Source of the DNA: JACDAN01 sp035535195
GTDB taxonomy: Bacteria > Actinomycetota > Thermoleophilia > Gaiellales > Gaiellaceae
Reading direction: 5' to 3'
Assembly: GCA_035535195.1 (NCBI GenBank)
Contig: DATLQK010000029.1
Location: 8,340-72,339, forward strand
Length of the DNA: 64,000 bases
In this document: positions 23,686-32,599 of the stretch, in pieces
How positions within the stretch are numbered: position 1 is the stretch's first letter
Layout of the letters: the number at the start of each line of letters is the position of its first letter
Notes under the pieces: model-generated
Databases searched by the model: none
What the model saw: only the letters and a program-made list of their open reading frames with translations
Told to the model about the DNA's origin: nothing
Translations under genes and position numbers: made by a program

Positions 23686-24647
23686 TGCTCGTGCTCAACC
23701 AGGAAGAGGTCGAGCGGCTGCTCGACATGGAAGGCTGCATCGGCGCGATGGAGGGCGCACTGTCGGCGCTCGCGCGCGGGGAGGTGCACGTGCCGCTGCG
23801 CATGGTCGTCCACCCAGGCGACGAGCCGAGCCTGCTCGGCCTGATGCCGGCTCATCGCGCCGGCGGGACGCCGCTCTACTCGCTCAAGACCGTCGCGGTC
23901 TTCCCCAACAATCCAAAGCGCGGGCTCGACGCCCACCAGGGGACGGTCACGCTCTTCGACGGCGAGACCGGCGAGGTCCGGGTGCTGATGAACGCCTCCG
24001 CGATCACGGCGATCCGCACCGCGGCGGTCTCCGCGGTCGCGACCAAGCTGCTGGCCCGCGAGGACGCGCGGGTGCTGGGGATCCTCGGCGCCGGCGTCCA
24101 GGCTCGTACGCATCTCGAGTCGATGCGCGCCGTTCGCGACTTCGACGCGGTGCGGTTGTACAGCCCGACCGCCGGACATGCCGAGGCGCTGGCCGACGAG
24201 GCCGGTGCGCAGGCGGTCGGGAGCGCAGAGGAGGCGGTGCGGGGCGCCGACGTGGTCGTGACGGCGACGAACGCGCTCGAGCCCGTGCTGCGGCGCGACT
24301 GGCTGAAGCCCGGCGCGCACGTCAACGTCGTCGGCGGCCGGCCGCCCCAGATGCGGGAGCTCGACGTCGCGACCGTCGCCGACTCGGCCTTCTACGTCGA
24401 CCGCCGCGAGTCGGCGGAGGCGGAAGCCTGGGACTACCGCGACGCGCTGAACTCGGGTGCGATCGGGCCGGACCACATTCGCGGTGAGATCGGCGAGGTG
24501 CTGGTCGGCGCGGCGCCTGGCCGGACGAGCCCGGACGAGCTCACCGTGTTCCGCTCCCTCGGGCTGGCCGTCGAGGACCTGGCGGCGGCGGAGTACGTGG
24601 TCGAGCGGGCGCGGGCCGCCGGGGTCGGCGCCGAGGTCCCGCTCTGA
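23685..24647 (+). CDS. Ornithine cyclodeaminase/mu-crystallin-family protein
   Basis: A 320-residue Rossmann protein of the OCD/mu-crystallin family: NQEEVERLLDMEGCIGAMEGAL at the start, RTAAVSAVATKLLAREDA, and the NAD(P)-binding GILGAGVQARTHLESM (~132-147). Members include ornithine cyclodeaminase, imine (ketimine) reductases, EutC of hydroxyectoine use and BhcD iminosuccinate reductase. The directly following threonine-dehydratase-family gene makes an imine/enamine step likely. The substrate is not predictable from sequence alone. Confidence 0.88.
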   Translation: MLVLNQEEVERLLDMEGCIGAMEGALSALARGEVHVPLRMVVHPGDEPSLLGLMPAHRAGGTPLYSLKTVAVFPNNPKRGLDAHQGTVTLFDGETGEVRVLMNASAITAIRTAAVSAVATKLLAREDARVLGILGAGVQARTHLESMRAVRDFDAVRLYSPTAGHAEALADEAGAQAVGSAEEAVRGADVVVTATNALEPVLRRDWLKPGAHVNVVGGRPPQMRELDVATVADSAFYVDRRESAEAEAWDYRDALNSGAIGPDHIRGEIGEVLVGAAPGRTSPDELTVFRSLGLAVEDLAAAEYVVERARAAGVGAEVPL

Positions 24648-25591
24648 TCCCGCTCGAGGAGATCCGGCGGGCGCGGGAGCTGCTCGCCGGCACCGCCGTC
24701 CGCACGCCGCTCGTCCGGCTGAACGCGCCGGAGGCGGAAGCGGAGCTCTACCTCAAGCTCGAGAACATCCAGCCGATCGGCTCCTTCAAGCTGCGCGGCG
24801 CGTACAACGCGGCGCGGCGGGCGGATCCGGCGGAGGTCGCGCGTGGCCTCTCGACGGCGAGCGCGGGAAACATGGGCCAGGGCGTCGCCTGGGCGGCGCG
24901 CGAGCTCGGCGTTCCCTGCACCGTCATCGTCCCGGACTACGCGCCGCAGACCAAGGTCGCCGCGATGGAACGGCTCGGCGCGACGGTGCTGAAGGTGCCG
25001 TTCGACGACTGGTGGGTCGCGATGGAGAACTCGCAGATCGAGGGCGTCGAAGGGCTCTTCCTCCATCCCGTCGAGAACGAGCAGGTGATGGCCGGGAACG
25101 GGACGATCGGCCTCGAGGTCCTCGAGGACCTGCCCGACCCGGACCTGGTGCTGATCCCCTACGGCGGGGGCGGGCTCACCGCAGGGATCGCGAGCGCGAT
25201 CAAGCAGCAGCGGCCGGAGACGAAGGTCCTGGCGGTCGAGCAGGAGACGGCGGCGCCGCTCTACGCCTCACTCGAGGCGGGCTCGATGCAGGAGATCGAG
25301 TACCAGGTCTCCTTCGTCGACGGGGCCGGCGCGAAGGCGCTGCTGCCGAAGATGTGGGCGCTCGTCGAGCCGCTGATCGACGGGGCCGACCGGGTCTCGC
25401 TGGACGAGGTGGCCGGCGCGATCCGGCTGATGGCGGAGCGGACGCGCGTAATCGCGGAGGGGGCGGGTGCCCTGGCGACCGCGGCGGGCCTGTCGGGGCG
25501 GGTGGGGAAGGGCAAAATCGTCTGCATCGTTTCGGGAGGCAACATCGACTTCTCGACGCTCACGACGATCCTCGAAGGGAGAACGCCATGA
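24644..25591 (+). CDS. Threonine dehydratase-family PLP enzyme, probable CTG start
   Basis: A ~315-residue fold-type II PLP enzyme. The PLP Lys is in PIGSFKLRGAYNA (~residue 46), the Gly-rich phosphate loop is PYGGGGLTAGIAS, and the C-terminal SGGNID motif binds the pyridine nitrogen side. The first ATG in frame (24872) would delete the PLP Lys, so translation must start upstream; CTG 24644, overlapping the previous TGA by four bases, is the only near-canonical start. Candidate roles are threonine/serine deaminase, EutB-like or BhcB-like dehydratase. It has no C-terminal ACT domain, so it is a catabolic-type form. Confidence 0.9.
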   Translation: MIPLEEIRRARELLAGTAVRTPLVRLNAPEAEAELYLKLENIQPIGSFKLRGAYNAARRADPAEVARGLSTASAGNMGQGVAWAARELGVPCTVIVPDYAPQTKVAAMERLGATVLKVPFDDWWVAMENSQIEGVEGLFLHPVENEQVMAGNGTIGLEVLEDLPDPDLVLIPYGGGGLTAGIASAIKQQRPETKVLAVEQETAAPLYASLEAGSMQEIEYQVSFVDGAGAKALLPKMWALVEPLIDGADRVSLDEVAGAIRLMAERTRVIAEGAGALATAAGLSGRVGKGKIVCIVSGGNIDFSTLTTILEGRTP

Positions 25592-26136
25592 AGATCACCG
25601 TCATCGGGAGAGGGAACGTCGGCGGCGGCCTGGCCAAGCGGTGGGAGCGGGCCGGTCACGACGTCACGGCGCTCGGCCGGGAGGGCGGCGATGCGAGCGA
25701 TGCCGACGTGGTTGTCGTCGCGGTGCCGGGGAGCGGCATCTCGGATGCCCTCGGGAAGGTCACCGGACTCGACGGCAAGACCACGATCGACGCGACGAAC
25801 GTCTTCGGCGAGCGGAACGAGCAGTTCGAGTCGCTGGCCCACGAGGTGAAGTCGATCGTGGGCGGGCCGGTGGCAAAGGCGTTCAACTGCAACTTCGCGG
25901 CGCTCTACGACCACGTCGACGAGCAGCGCGTGCCGCCGTGCAACCTCGTGGCGGCCGACGACGAGGCCCGCGAGCTGGCGGAGCAGTTGACCGGGGACGC
26001 GGGTTACCACCCGATCTACGCGGGCGGACTGGAAAACGCACGTCTGCTCGAGGACCACCTCACGCTGATGGGGGCGATCAACAGCGCCGGCCTCGGGCGG
26101 TTCTTCTACCGGTACGCCGCGCCCGGCGAGTTCTAG
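25588..26136 (+). CDS. Fno-like NADP/F420 oxidoreductase-family protein
   Basis: A 182-residue protein with an N-terminal Rossmann motif (KITVIGRGNVGGGLAKRW) and the rest of the F420-dependent NADP oxidoreductase family pattern (KTTIDATNVF, IVGGPVAKAFNCNF, DHLTLMGAINSAGLGRFFYRY). Family members move hydride between NADP(H) and F420 or a dinucleotide-like substrate; the sequence alone does not fix the acceptor. It is the last gene of the hydroxylase operon, with an ATGA overlap, and converges on the aminotransferase gene 24 bases away. Confidence 0.8.
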   Translation: MKITVIGRGNVGGGLAKRWERAGHDVTALGREGGDASDADVVVVAVPGSGISDALGKVTGLDGKTTIDATNVFGERNEQFESLAHEVKSIVGGPVAKAFNCNFAALYDHVDEQRVPPCNLVAADDEARELAEQLTGDAGYHPIYAGGLENARLLEDHLTLMGAINSAGLGRFFYRYAAPGEF

Positions 26137-26160
26137 ATCAGGGGCACTCGGCCCGGATCG

Positions 26161-27297
26161 CTAGGCGAGCAGCTCCCGGTTCGCCGCCAGCGCCTCGAGG
26201 ACGAGGTCGATGTCCTCGAGCGAGTTGTAGGCATGCGCCGAGATCCGAATGTTCCCGTCCCGCGACGAGGTGACGATGCCCCAGCGGCCGAGTGCCGCGA
26301 CGAGCGCGTCCACATCGGTCGACTTGATGCAGATCAGTGCGCCGTGGCGGTCGCGCCGCGTCGGCGTGACCACGGTGCCTCCGAGCTCGTCGACGCCCGC
26401 GACGAGATGCGCGTTCAGGGTGAGGACGTGCTCGCGGGTCTCCTCGATCCCGATCGACTGGATCAGCTCGATGCCCGCGATCCCGGCGTAGATCGAGGGG
26501 ATGGGCGGCGTTCCGGACTGGAAGCGCCGCGCATTGTCGGCCGGCGAGTAGTCGTGGATGTCCATCGCGAAGATGTCCTGGTCGGCGAACCACCCGGTCG
26601 CCGTGGGCCAGGCCTTCTGGAACAGCTCCCGCCGGCAGTAGAAGAAGCCCAGGCCGGCCGAACCGAGCAGATACTTCACCGTTCCGGCGGCGAGAAAGTC
26701 CACCCCCAGCTTCTTCACGTCGATCGGGACCGAGCCCGCGGACTGGTACGCGTCGAGCAGTACGAGCGCATCGCGGTCGTGCGCGAGCCGGGCGACCCGC
26801 TCGACGTCGATCATCTCGCCCGTGCGGTAGGAGACGTGAGTGATGGACACGACCGCGGTGTCGTCGTCGATCGCCTCTTCGAGTCGGTCGGGGGTGACGT
26901 GGACGACACGCGCGCCCCGAGACTCCTGCGCGTGCCAGATCTGGCCCGCCGTCGGAAACTCGAGCTCGGTGGTGACGATCTTGGAGCGGCGTGCATAGCG
27001 CAGCCCGCTGGCGAGCGCGCTGATTCCCGCCGAGACCGATGCGGTCACCGCGACCTCGTCCGGCTGCGCGTTGACGAGCCCGGCGAACGCCGCCCGCGCG
27101 GCGTCCTCGCGCTCGACCCAGTAGTCCCACGGCGCGCCCTTCTCCTCCCAGTCGTGGAGGTACTGCTCGTACGACTCGCGCACGGCGTCCGAGAGCGCCC
27201 CCTGGGAGCAGGTGTTGATGTAGACGAGGCGCTCGAAGATCGGAAACCGGTGCCGGATCCGGTCCGGCAGCGGGCCCGATGCGACGGGCCGGCTCAT
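26161..27297 (-). CDS. Class V PLP-dependent aminotransferase/cysteine-desulfurase-fold protein
   Basis: A 378-residue fold-type I PLP enzyme: INTCSQGALSDAVRESYEQYL, VTASVSAGISALASGL, VLLDAYQSAGSVPIDVKKLGVDFLAAGTVKYLLGSAGLGFFY with the PLP Lys in GTVKYLLG. It resembles the isopenicillin-epimerase/cysteine-desulfurase-like branch rather than serine-glyoxylate aminotransferases. It is the last gene of the first Liv transport operon (ATGA overlap with the ATPase gene), which suggests it acts on the imported compound. Confidence 0.88.
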   Translation of the reverse strand: MSRPVASGPLPDRIRHRFPIFERLVYINTCSQGALSDAVRESYEQYLHDWEEKGAPWDYWVEREDAARAAFAGLVNAQPDEVAVTASVSAGISALASGLRYARRSKIVTTELEFPTAGQIWHAQESRGARVVHVTPDRLEEAIDDDTAVVSITHVSYRTGEMIDVERVARLAHDRDALVLLDAYQSAGSVPIDVKKLGVDFLAAGTVKYLLGSAGLGFFYCRRELFQKAWPTATGWFADQDIFAMDIHDYSPADNARRFQSGTPPIPSIYAGIAGIELIQSIGIEETREHVLTLNAHLVAGVDELGGTVVTPTRRDRHGALICIKSTDVDALVAALGRWGIVTSSRDGNIRISAHAYNSLEDIDLVLEALAANRELLA

Positions 27298-28001
27298 CGA
27301 CCGAGGTAGGCCTTGCGCAGGTCCTCGTTCGCGAGCAGCGCCTTCGCCGTGTCCGCGAGCACGATCCGCCCCGTCTGGAGCACGTACCCGCGGTCTGCGA
27401 TCGAGAGCGAGACGTTGGCGTTCTGCTCGACGACCAGCACCGCCACGCCGGCCTCGTGCACCTGCTGGATGATCTCGAAGTTGCGCTCGACGAGGATCGG
27501 CGCGAGCCCCATCGACGGCTCGTCCATCAGCAGAAGCTTCGGGCTCGACATCAGCGCCCGGCCCATCGCGACCATCTGCTGCTCGCCGCCCGAGAGCGTC
27601 CCCGCCAGCTGCTTCCGGCGATCCTTCAGCACGGGGAAGAGCTCGAACACTCGCTCCATCGCCTCGTCGCGTCCGTCCTTGCGGAGGTAGGCGCCCATCT
27701 CGAGGTTCTCGAGCACCGTCATCGGCGCGAATAGCCGCCGGTTCTCGGGGACGATCGCGAGCCCCTTCGAGATGCGGTAGCTCGTCGGCCGCGAGGTCAC
27801 GTCTTCGCCGGCCAGCTCGACCTCGCCGCGCCGCGGGCGCACGATCCCGAGGATCGTCTTCAGCGTCGTCGACTTGCCCGACGCGTTGCCGCCGAGCAGG
27901 CAGACGAGCTCGCCCGCGCCGATCTCGATCGAGAGGCTCTGGAGGATGTGGATCTCGCCGTAGTAGGTGTCGACGTCCCGTAGGCGCAGCAGGGCACTCA
28001 T
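27294..28001 (-). CDS. Branched-chain amino-acid-type ABC ATPase (LivF-like), first cluster
   Basis: A 235-residue nucleotide-binding subunit: Walker A is LLGGNASGKSTTLK (Ala-Ser replacing the usual Gly-Ala), signature LSGGEQQMVAMGRALM, Walker B LLLMDEPSMGLAP and switch His in VLVVEQNAN. It powers import with the LivG-like partner. It overlaps both neighbours by 4 bases in an operon with order K-H-M-G-F-aminotransferase. Confidence 0.93.
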   Translation of the reverse strand: MSALLRLRDVDTYYGEIHILQSLSIEIGAGELVCLLGGNASGKSTTLKTILGIVRPRRGEVELAGEDVTSRPTSYRISKGLAIVPENRRLFAPMTVLENLEMGAYLRKDGRDEAMERVFELFPVLKDRRKQLAGTLSGGEQQMVAMGRALMSSPKLLLMDEPSMGLAPILVERNFEIIQQVHEAGVAVLVVEQNANVSLSIADRGYVLQTGRIVLADTAKALLANEDLRKAYLGR

Positions 28002-28807
28002 GCCGACGCCGCCCCCTCCAGTCCGAGGTAGGCCTCGATCACGAGCTCGTTCGTCGCCACCTCGTCGTATGACCCCTCGGCGATCTTCACGCCGTGGTCG
28101 AGCGCGACCACCCGGTCCGAGATCCCCTCGACCACGTGCATGTCGTGCTCGATCACGAGCACGGTGTAGCCGCCTTCGGTGCGGAGCCGCCCGATCAGCT
28201 CCGTCAGCTCGAGCGTTTCGTTCGGGTTCATCCCCGCGGCAGGCTCGTCGAGCAGGAGGAGCTTCGGGTTCGTCCCCATCGCGCGGGCGATCTCGAGCCG
28301 GCGTCGGTTCGCGTAGGAGAGGTTGTAGGCCTGCTGCTGGTGGCGGTAGCCGGCGAGCCGCTGGCCGAAAAAGGCGAGCTTCTCCTCGGCGAGCGCTGCG
28401 ATCTCACGCTCCTCGCGGCGGGCGCGCGGCAGCCGGAAGATCGACTCGAAGACGGTCGACCTCGTGTGGCCGTAGGCCGCCGCCATCACGTTCTCCTTGA
28501 CGGTCATGTTCAGGAACAGGCGGAGCGTCTGGAACGTCCGGGCGATCCCGAGCTGGGTGATCTTGTGCGGCGGCAGGCCGACGAGGTCGCGGCCCTCGAA
28601 GCGGATCTCGCCGGAGTCCGGCCGGTACAGGCCGGTGATCAGGTTGAAGGCCGTCGTCTTGCCTGCGCCGTTCGGCCCGATCAGGCTGACGATCTCGCCC
28701 TCGTTCACCTCGAGGTCGAGGTGGTCGGCGACGGTGAGGCCGCCGAACGTCTTCGTGACCTGCTTCAGCTCGAGGAGCGGGCGGGCGGGTGCCTCGGTCT
28801 CGCTCAC
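27998..28807 (-). CDS. Branched-chain amino-acid-type ABC ATPase (LivG-like), first cluster
   Basis: A 269-residue ABC ATPase with Walker A SLIGPNGAGKTTAFN, the LivG-type insertion after TARTFQTLRLFLNMTV, a signature region reading LSYANRRRLEIARAMG (divergent from LSGGQ, as usual for LivG), Walker B LLLLDEPAAGMNP and H-loop VIEHDMHVV. GTG 28807 overlaps the LivM-like stop (GTGA). It forms the ATPase heterodimer with the next gene. Confidence 0.92.
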   Translation of the reverse strand: MSETEAPARPLLELKQVTKTFGGLTVADHLDLEVNEGEIVSLIGPNGAGKTTAFNLITGLYRPDSGEIRFEGRDLVGLPPHKITQLGIARTFQTLRLFLNMTVKENVMAAAYGHTRSTVFESIFRLPRARREEREIAALAEEKLAFFGQRLAGYRHQQQAYNLSYANRRRLEIARAMGTNPKLLLLDEPAAGMNPNETLELTELIGRLRTEGGYTVLVIEHDMHVVEGISDRVVALDHGVKIAEGSYDEVATNELVIEAYLGLEGAASA

Positions 28808-30273
28808 ACGATCTCCACGCGCGGTGTGCCGAGCAGGCCCTGCGGCCGGACGGTCATCAGGAACACGAGCAGCGCGCCGAAGAGGATCCAGCGGGCGACC
28901 GCCGGCTCCTCCACGAAGCTCGTCTCCCAGACGACGGCGGTCAGGTAGACGGTCGGGATCAGGAGTGCGGTCTGGAGCCAGCCGCGGATGCGCGTGACAG
29001 CCAGGACAAGCACGATCAGCGCGAGGTAGGCCGCGTTCGCGAAGCGCTGGTGGCCGGTCGGGATGATCACCCACTCCGAGATCACGTGGGCCAGCCGTCC
29101 GCCCTCCACGACCACGCCGTTCGTCCACGACTCCGAGATCCCGGACGCGATCGCGTGCGCGACCAGGCCGAAGACGACCGCGCCGGCGAGCACGAGCGCG
29201 AGCCGCCACAACGGCTTGACGCCCAGCGCGAGCAGCAGAATCACCGCGCCGTAGAAGAGGATCCGCGCGTTCGTCTGCGAGTTCTCCGGCGCCAGGAACT
29301 GGAAGGAGACGTTGATCACGATCGCGCCGATCACGACGCCGGTCAGGCTCCCGATCCCGCCCAGGATCACGACCGCGTAGATCGTGATCAGGATCGGCAG
29401 GGCGAAGTTCCCCGACGTCACGGCGGTCAGGACGGCGGCAAAGAGGCAGCCGGTGAGCCCGGCGATCGCGGCGCCGAAGGCGAACGCGAGGAGCTTGAGG
29501 CGGTTGACGGGCATGCTCATCGCCTCGGCGGCGAGTGGGTCCTCGCGGAGGGCGCGCCAGGCCCGGCCCGTGCGCGACTCGCTGAGGAAGTACAGCCCGA
29601 TCAACACCAGGAGGACGACGCCGAGGATGAACCAGTACTGCTGCTTCCGGGTGACGAGCTCGTAGCCGAACAGGTCGTTCGGGTCGATGTCCGCGAGGCC
29701 GTTCGGGCCCCCGGTCAGGTTCCTCGGGTTGGCCGCGTTGACGAAGACGACGAAGGCCTGGCCGAAGAAGAGCGTGACGATCGCGAGGTAGTCGCCGAGC
29801 AGGCGCCTGGACGGGACCCCGAGGATCAGGCCGAGGAGCGCCGTGGACGCCACCACGATCGGAATCGAGACGGCCGAGGGCCAGTGGAGCCCGTACTTCG
29901 GCGAGTCGAGGAGGGCATAGAAGTAGGCGCCGAAGCCGAAGAGCGCGACGTAGCCGAGGTCGAGCAGGCCCGCGTACCCGACGACGACGTTGAGGCCGAG
30001 CCCGAGCAGGATGTAGATCAGCGTGAAGATCCCGTAGACGAACAGGTCGCCCCGGCTCATCCAAAGCGGCAGCGTCGCGGCGAAGGCGGCGAAGATCAGG
30101 AGGCGCGCCCACGGCGGGACGCGCGCGTCGATCCAGCGGCCCAGCTTCCCGAAGCCGGCTCGGTCCGCGAGCCGCTCGTCGTGGGACGCGACCCATTCGT
30201 CGACACCGACGCGCGGCCGGTCTCGCTCGTCAGGCCGGCCCGGGACCTCGGGGATGTCTCCGCCCGTCTGCAT
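28804..30273 (-). CDS. Branched-chain amino-acid-type ABC permease (LivM-like), first cluster
   Basis: A 489-residue permease, longer than usual because of a ~55-residue charged N-terminal extension and extra helices after residue ~345. The core has GLGLNVVVGYAGLLDLGYVALFGFGAY, the coupling region SRTGRAWRALREDPLAAEAMSMPVNRLKL and YAVVILGGIGSLTGVVIGA. The ending RPQGLLG is typical. It forms the membrane channel with the LivH-like protein. Its ATG overlaps the LivH-like stop by one base (TGATG). Confidence 0.92.
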   Translation of the reverse strand: MQTGGDIPEVPGRPDERDRPRVGVDEWVASHDERLADRAGFGKLGRWIDARVPPWARLLIFAAFAATLPLWMSRGDLFVYGIFTLIYILLGLGLNVVVGYAGLLDLGYVALFGFGAYFYALLDSPKYGLHWPSAVSIPIVVASTALLGLILGVPSRRLLGDYLAIVTLFFGQAFVVFVNAANPRNLTGGPNGLADIDPNDLFGYELVTRKQQYWFILGVVLLVLIGLYFLSESRTGRAWRALREDPLAAEAMSMPVNRLKLLAFAFGAAIAGLTGCLFAAVLTAVTSGNFALPILITIYAVVILGGIGSLTGVVIGAIVINVSFQFLAPENSQTNARILFYGAVILLLALGVKPLWRLALVLAGAVVFGLVAHAIASGISESWTNGVVVEGGRLAHVISEWVIIPTGHQRFANAAYLALIVLVLAVTRIRGWLQTALLIPTVYLTAVVWETSFVEEPAVARWILFGALLVFLMTVRPQGLLGTPRVEIV

Positions 30274-31241
30274 CAGACCTTCTGGATCGCCCGCGTTCCG
30301 AGCAGGCCGCTCGGGCGCAGCAGGAGGACGACGATCAGGATCGCGAACACGGTCAGGTCGGACCAGCGGCCTCCGAGATAGCCGGCGGCGAACGACTCGG
30401 CCAGCCCGACGAGGAGGCCGCCGAGCATCGCTCCGGGGATGCTTCCGATCCCGCCGACGACGGCGGCGGTGAAGCCCTTCAGGCCGGCCAGGAAGCCCAT
30501 GAAGTGGAAGACCTGGCTGAACAGGAGTCCGAACATGACCCCCGCCGCCCCCGCCAGCAACGAACCGATGAAGAACGTCGAGGCGATCACGCGGTCGACG
30601 TCGATTCCCATCATCGCCGCGGCCTCGCGGTCGAAGGACGTGGCCCGCATCGCCTTTCCGACGCGCGTCTTCGCCACAAACAGCGTCAGCCCGGCCATCA
30701 ACACGATCGTCACCACGAAGACGAGCACTTGGACCGTCTGGATGTTCACGTTGTGGACGGTGAAGACCGGGTCGATGAGCGGGCCCGGCTCGAAGAACTG
30801 CGGGTTCGACGACCCGAGGACGAACGAGTTGTAGCTTCGGAACTGCGCGCCGAAGAGCAGCAGCGCGCTGTTCTGGAGGAAGAACGAGACGCCGAGCGCG
30901 CTGATCAGCGGCGCGATCCTGGGTGCCTCACGTAAGGGGCGGTAGGCGAACCGCTCGATCACCACCCCGAGGAGGCCGGAGACGAGCATCGCGCCGAGGA
31001 ACATCAGGAGGATCAGCGGCGCGAGCGCGATGTTCGGCGAGAGCGGGCCGCCGAGCAGGCTCAGCACCGCGTAGCCGGCGAAGGCGCCGATCATGTAGAC
31101 GTCGCCGTGCGCGAAGTTCAGCAGCTTGAGGATCCCGTAGACCATCGAGTAGCCGATCGCGATCAGCCCATAGAGGCTCCCCAGCGTGATCCCGTTCACG
31201 AGCAGCTGGATGAAGAGCTCGGCGTTGAACGAAAGCGGCAC
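30273..31241 (-). CDS. Branched-chain amino-acid-type ABC permease (LivH-like), first cluster
   Basis: A 322-residue permease: FIQLLVNGITLGSLYGLIAIGYSMVYGILKLLNFAHGDVYMIGAF near the start, coupling segment KTRVGKAMRATSFDREAAAMMGIDVDRV, and VVGGIGSIPGAMLGGLLVGL. The ending RPSGLLG is typical. GTG 31241 starts the protein close to the first helix as in the family; ATG 31289 would add 16 residues with no better ribosome site. A hairpin terminator separates it from the binding-protein gene upstream. Confidence 0.9.
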   Translation of the reverse strand: MPLSFNAELFIQLLVNGITLGSLYGLIAIGYSMVYGILKLLNFAHGDVYMIGAFAGYAVLSLLGGPLSPNIALAPLILLMFLGAMLVSGLLGVVIERFAYRPLREAPRIAPLISALGVSFFLQNSALLLFGAQFRSYNSFVLGSSNPQFFEPGPLIDPVFTVHNVNIQTVQVLVFVVTIVLMAGLTLFVAKTRVGKAMRATSFDREAAAMMGIDVDRVIASTFFIGSLLAGAAGVMFGLLFSQVFHFMGFLAGLKGFTAAVVGGIGSIPGAMLGGLLVGLAESFAAGYLGGRWSDLTVFAILIVVLLLRPSGLLGTRAIQKV

Positions 31242-31318
31242 GGCGCGGAACTCTCTCAGAACCTCTGGCGCAATGAGGGCACAGCGCATTCATTGCGGTT
31301 GAGGTTCCGGCAGAAAGA

Positions 31319-31350
31319 AGTGCGGCCCACCTCAGTTGATGGGCCGCACT
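31319..31350 (-). terminator. Intra-operon hairpin between LivK-like and LivH-like genes
   Basis: AGTGCGGCCCA (31319-31329) pairs with TGGGCCGCACT (31340-31350) across a 10-base loop. On the minus strand it follows the LivK-like stop by 23 bases and is followed by CTTCTTTCTG. A partial terminator here would leave a high level of binding protein over membrane and ATPase subunits. Confidence 0.75.
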
Positions 31351-31373
31351 GTCTTCAGTTGCTGTAGGTCGTG

Positions 31374-32585
31374 CTAGGAGACGCGGACGTACGTGCCGTT
31401 CGCCGAGATCCGGTAGATCCCGAAGTTGGCCGGCGTCCCCATGTCACCGCGGCCCAGGACGCCCGCCGGGCGCTGGACGAAGCGGATGCCGAACCCGAGC
31501 AGCGAGCGCCGCCTCGGGATGTTGGTCTTGTTGACCTGACCGCGAACCTCGGCGCGGGTCGCCGTGCCGTTCTTGCAGGCACGGTCGATCGCCTCGCCGA
31601 CGACTGCCGCGGCCTGGTAGCTCGGCAGGCCGAACAGCTCGCTCTTGCCGCGACCCGGCCCCTTGCGGTACGCGTTGATGATCCCGTTCCGCAGGTCGAT
31701 CGGGAAGAACGAGACGAACGAGCCGGGGATCTTGAAGCTGTCCGGGTCGAACAGGCCGTCCGAGCCGAACAGGATCGCCCGCTTGCCCTGGGTGCGTAGC
31801 GCCTGCCCGAAGAGCTGCGCCTTCGGGGCGAGCTGCCAGGGGATGTACACCGACTGCGTGTTCGCGGGGATCCGTGCCGCCAGCGACGAGAAGTCCGTCG
31901 TGTCGGCCTCGTTCACCGACTCGCGCTGTACGTTGACGCCGCGAGCCCTGAGGAGCCGCTGGACCGTGTCGGACAGGCCCGTGCTGTACGAGTTCTGGGC
32001 GTCCACGATCGCGACACGGCTGTGGCGCAGCGTGCCGCGGATGTAGTTCGCAACCCGCGGGCCCTGCTGGTCGTCGTTCGGGACGGTGCGGAAGAAGTAC
32101 CCGCGCCGGGTCCCGTCGGTCGTGAGGCTCGTCCTCGTCGCGGAGCCCGAGACGAACGCAACACCGGCGGACTTGAACGTCGCCGTGGTGACCTGCACCT
32201 CCTGCGAGCCCGCCGGGCCGACCACGCCCAGGATCGACGAGTTCGAGGCCAGCCGCTCGGCGACCTGGATCGCCTGTGCGGTGTCCGGAAGCTGCGTGTC
32301 ACCCACGACAGCACGGAACTTCGTCTTCTTGTGCGCGCGGTTGTACCGCGTCACCCAGTACCGCGCCCACCGGCCCTGCTGAGAGCCGATCGAGGCAGCC
32401 GCCCCGGTGATCGGAGCTGCGACGCCGATCGTGCGCGTTCTGCCGCATCTGACGAGCGCGGTGTCGGCGCTCGTAGGCGCTTGCGCAGCGGTCGTCGTCG
32501 AACTGCCCGCGGTGCCCGTCGCGGCGACGACGAGAGCCGTCAGCGCAACGAGCGCCGAGAGCAGTGGAAGCAACGCCTTCCTCAT
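31374..32585 (-). CDS. Leu/Ile/Val-type ABC solute-binding protein (LivK-like), first cluster
   Basis: A 403-residue exported periplasmic-binding-protein type I. The signal peptide (residues 1-~27, then a Ser/Thr-rich linker) is followed by RTIGVAAPITGAAASIGSQQGRWARYWVTRYN, ILGVVGPAGSQEVQVTTATFKSAGVAFVSGSAT and a C-terminal lobe ending GIYRISANGTYVRVS. No lipobox Cys is evident. AAGGAGGAAGG lies just before the ATG. It captures an amino-acid-like or amide ligand for the following permease genes. Two palindromes sit in its leader. Confidence 0.92.
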   Translation of the reverse strand: MRKALLPLLSALVALTALVVAATGTAGSSTTTAAQAPTSADTALVRCGRTRTIGVAAPITGAAASIGSQQGRWARYWVTRYNRAHKKTKFRAVVGDTQLPDTAQAIQVAERLASNSSILGVVGPAGSQEVQVTTATFKSAGVAFVSGSATRTSLTTDGTRRGYFFRTVPNDDQQGPRVANYIRGTLRHSRVAIVDAQNSYSTGLSDTVQRLLRARGVNVQRESVNEADTTDFSSLAARIPANTQSVYIPWQLAPKAQLFGQALRTQGKRAILFGSDGLFDPDSFKIPGSFVSFFPIDLRNGIINAYRKGPGRGKSELFGLPSYQAAAVVGEAIDRACKNGTATRAEVRGQVNKTNIPRRRSLLGFGIRFVQRPAGVLGRGDMGTPANFGIYRISANGTYVRVS

Positions 32586-32599
32586 CCTTCCTCCTTGAT

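Noticed and set aside
24872..25591. ATG 24872 as start of the threonine-dehydratase-like gene
   Set aside because: It would remove the PLP-binding Lys and about 75 conserved residues.
23685..27297. Complete beta-hydroxyaspartate cycle
   Set aside because: Only BhcB/BhcD-like families are adjacent; no aldolase of the BhcC type is seen and the class V aminotransferase is of another branch and in another operon.
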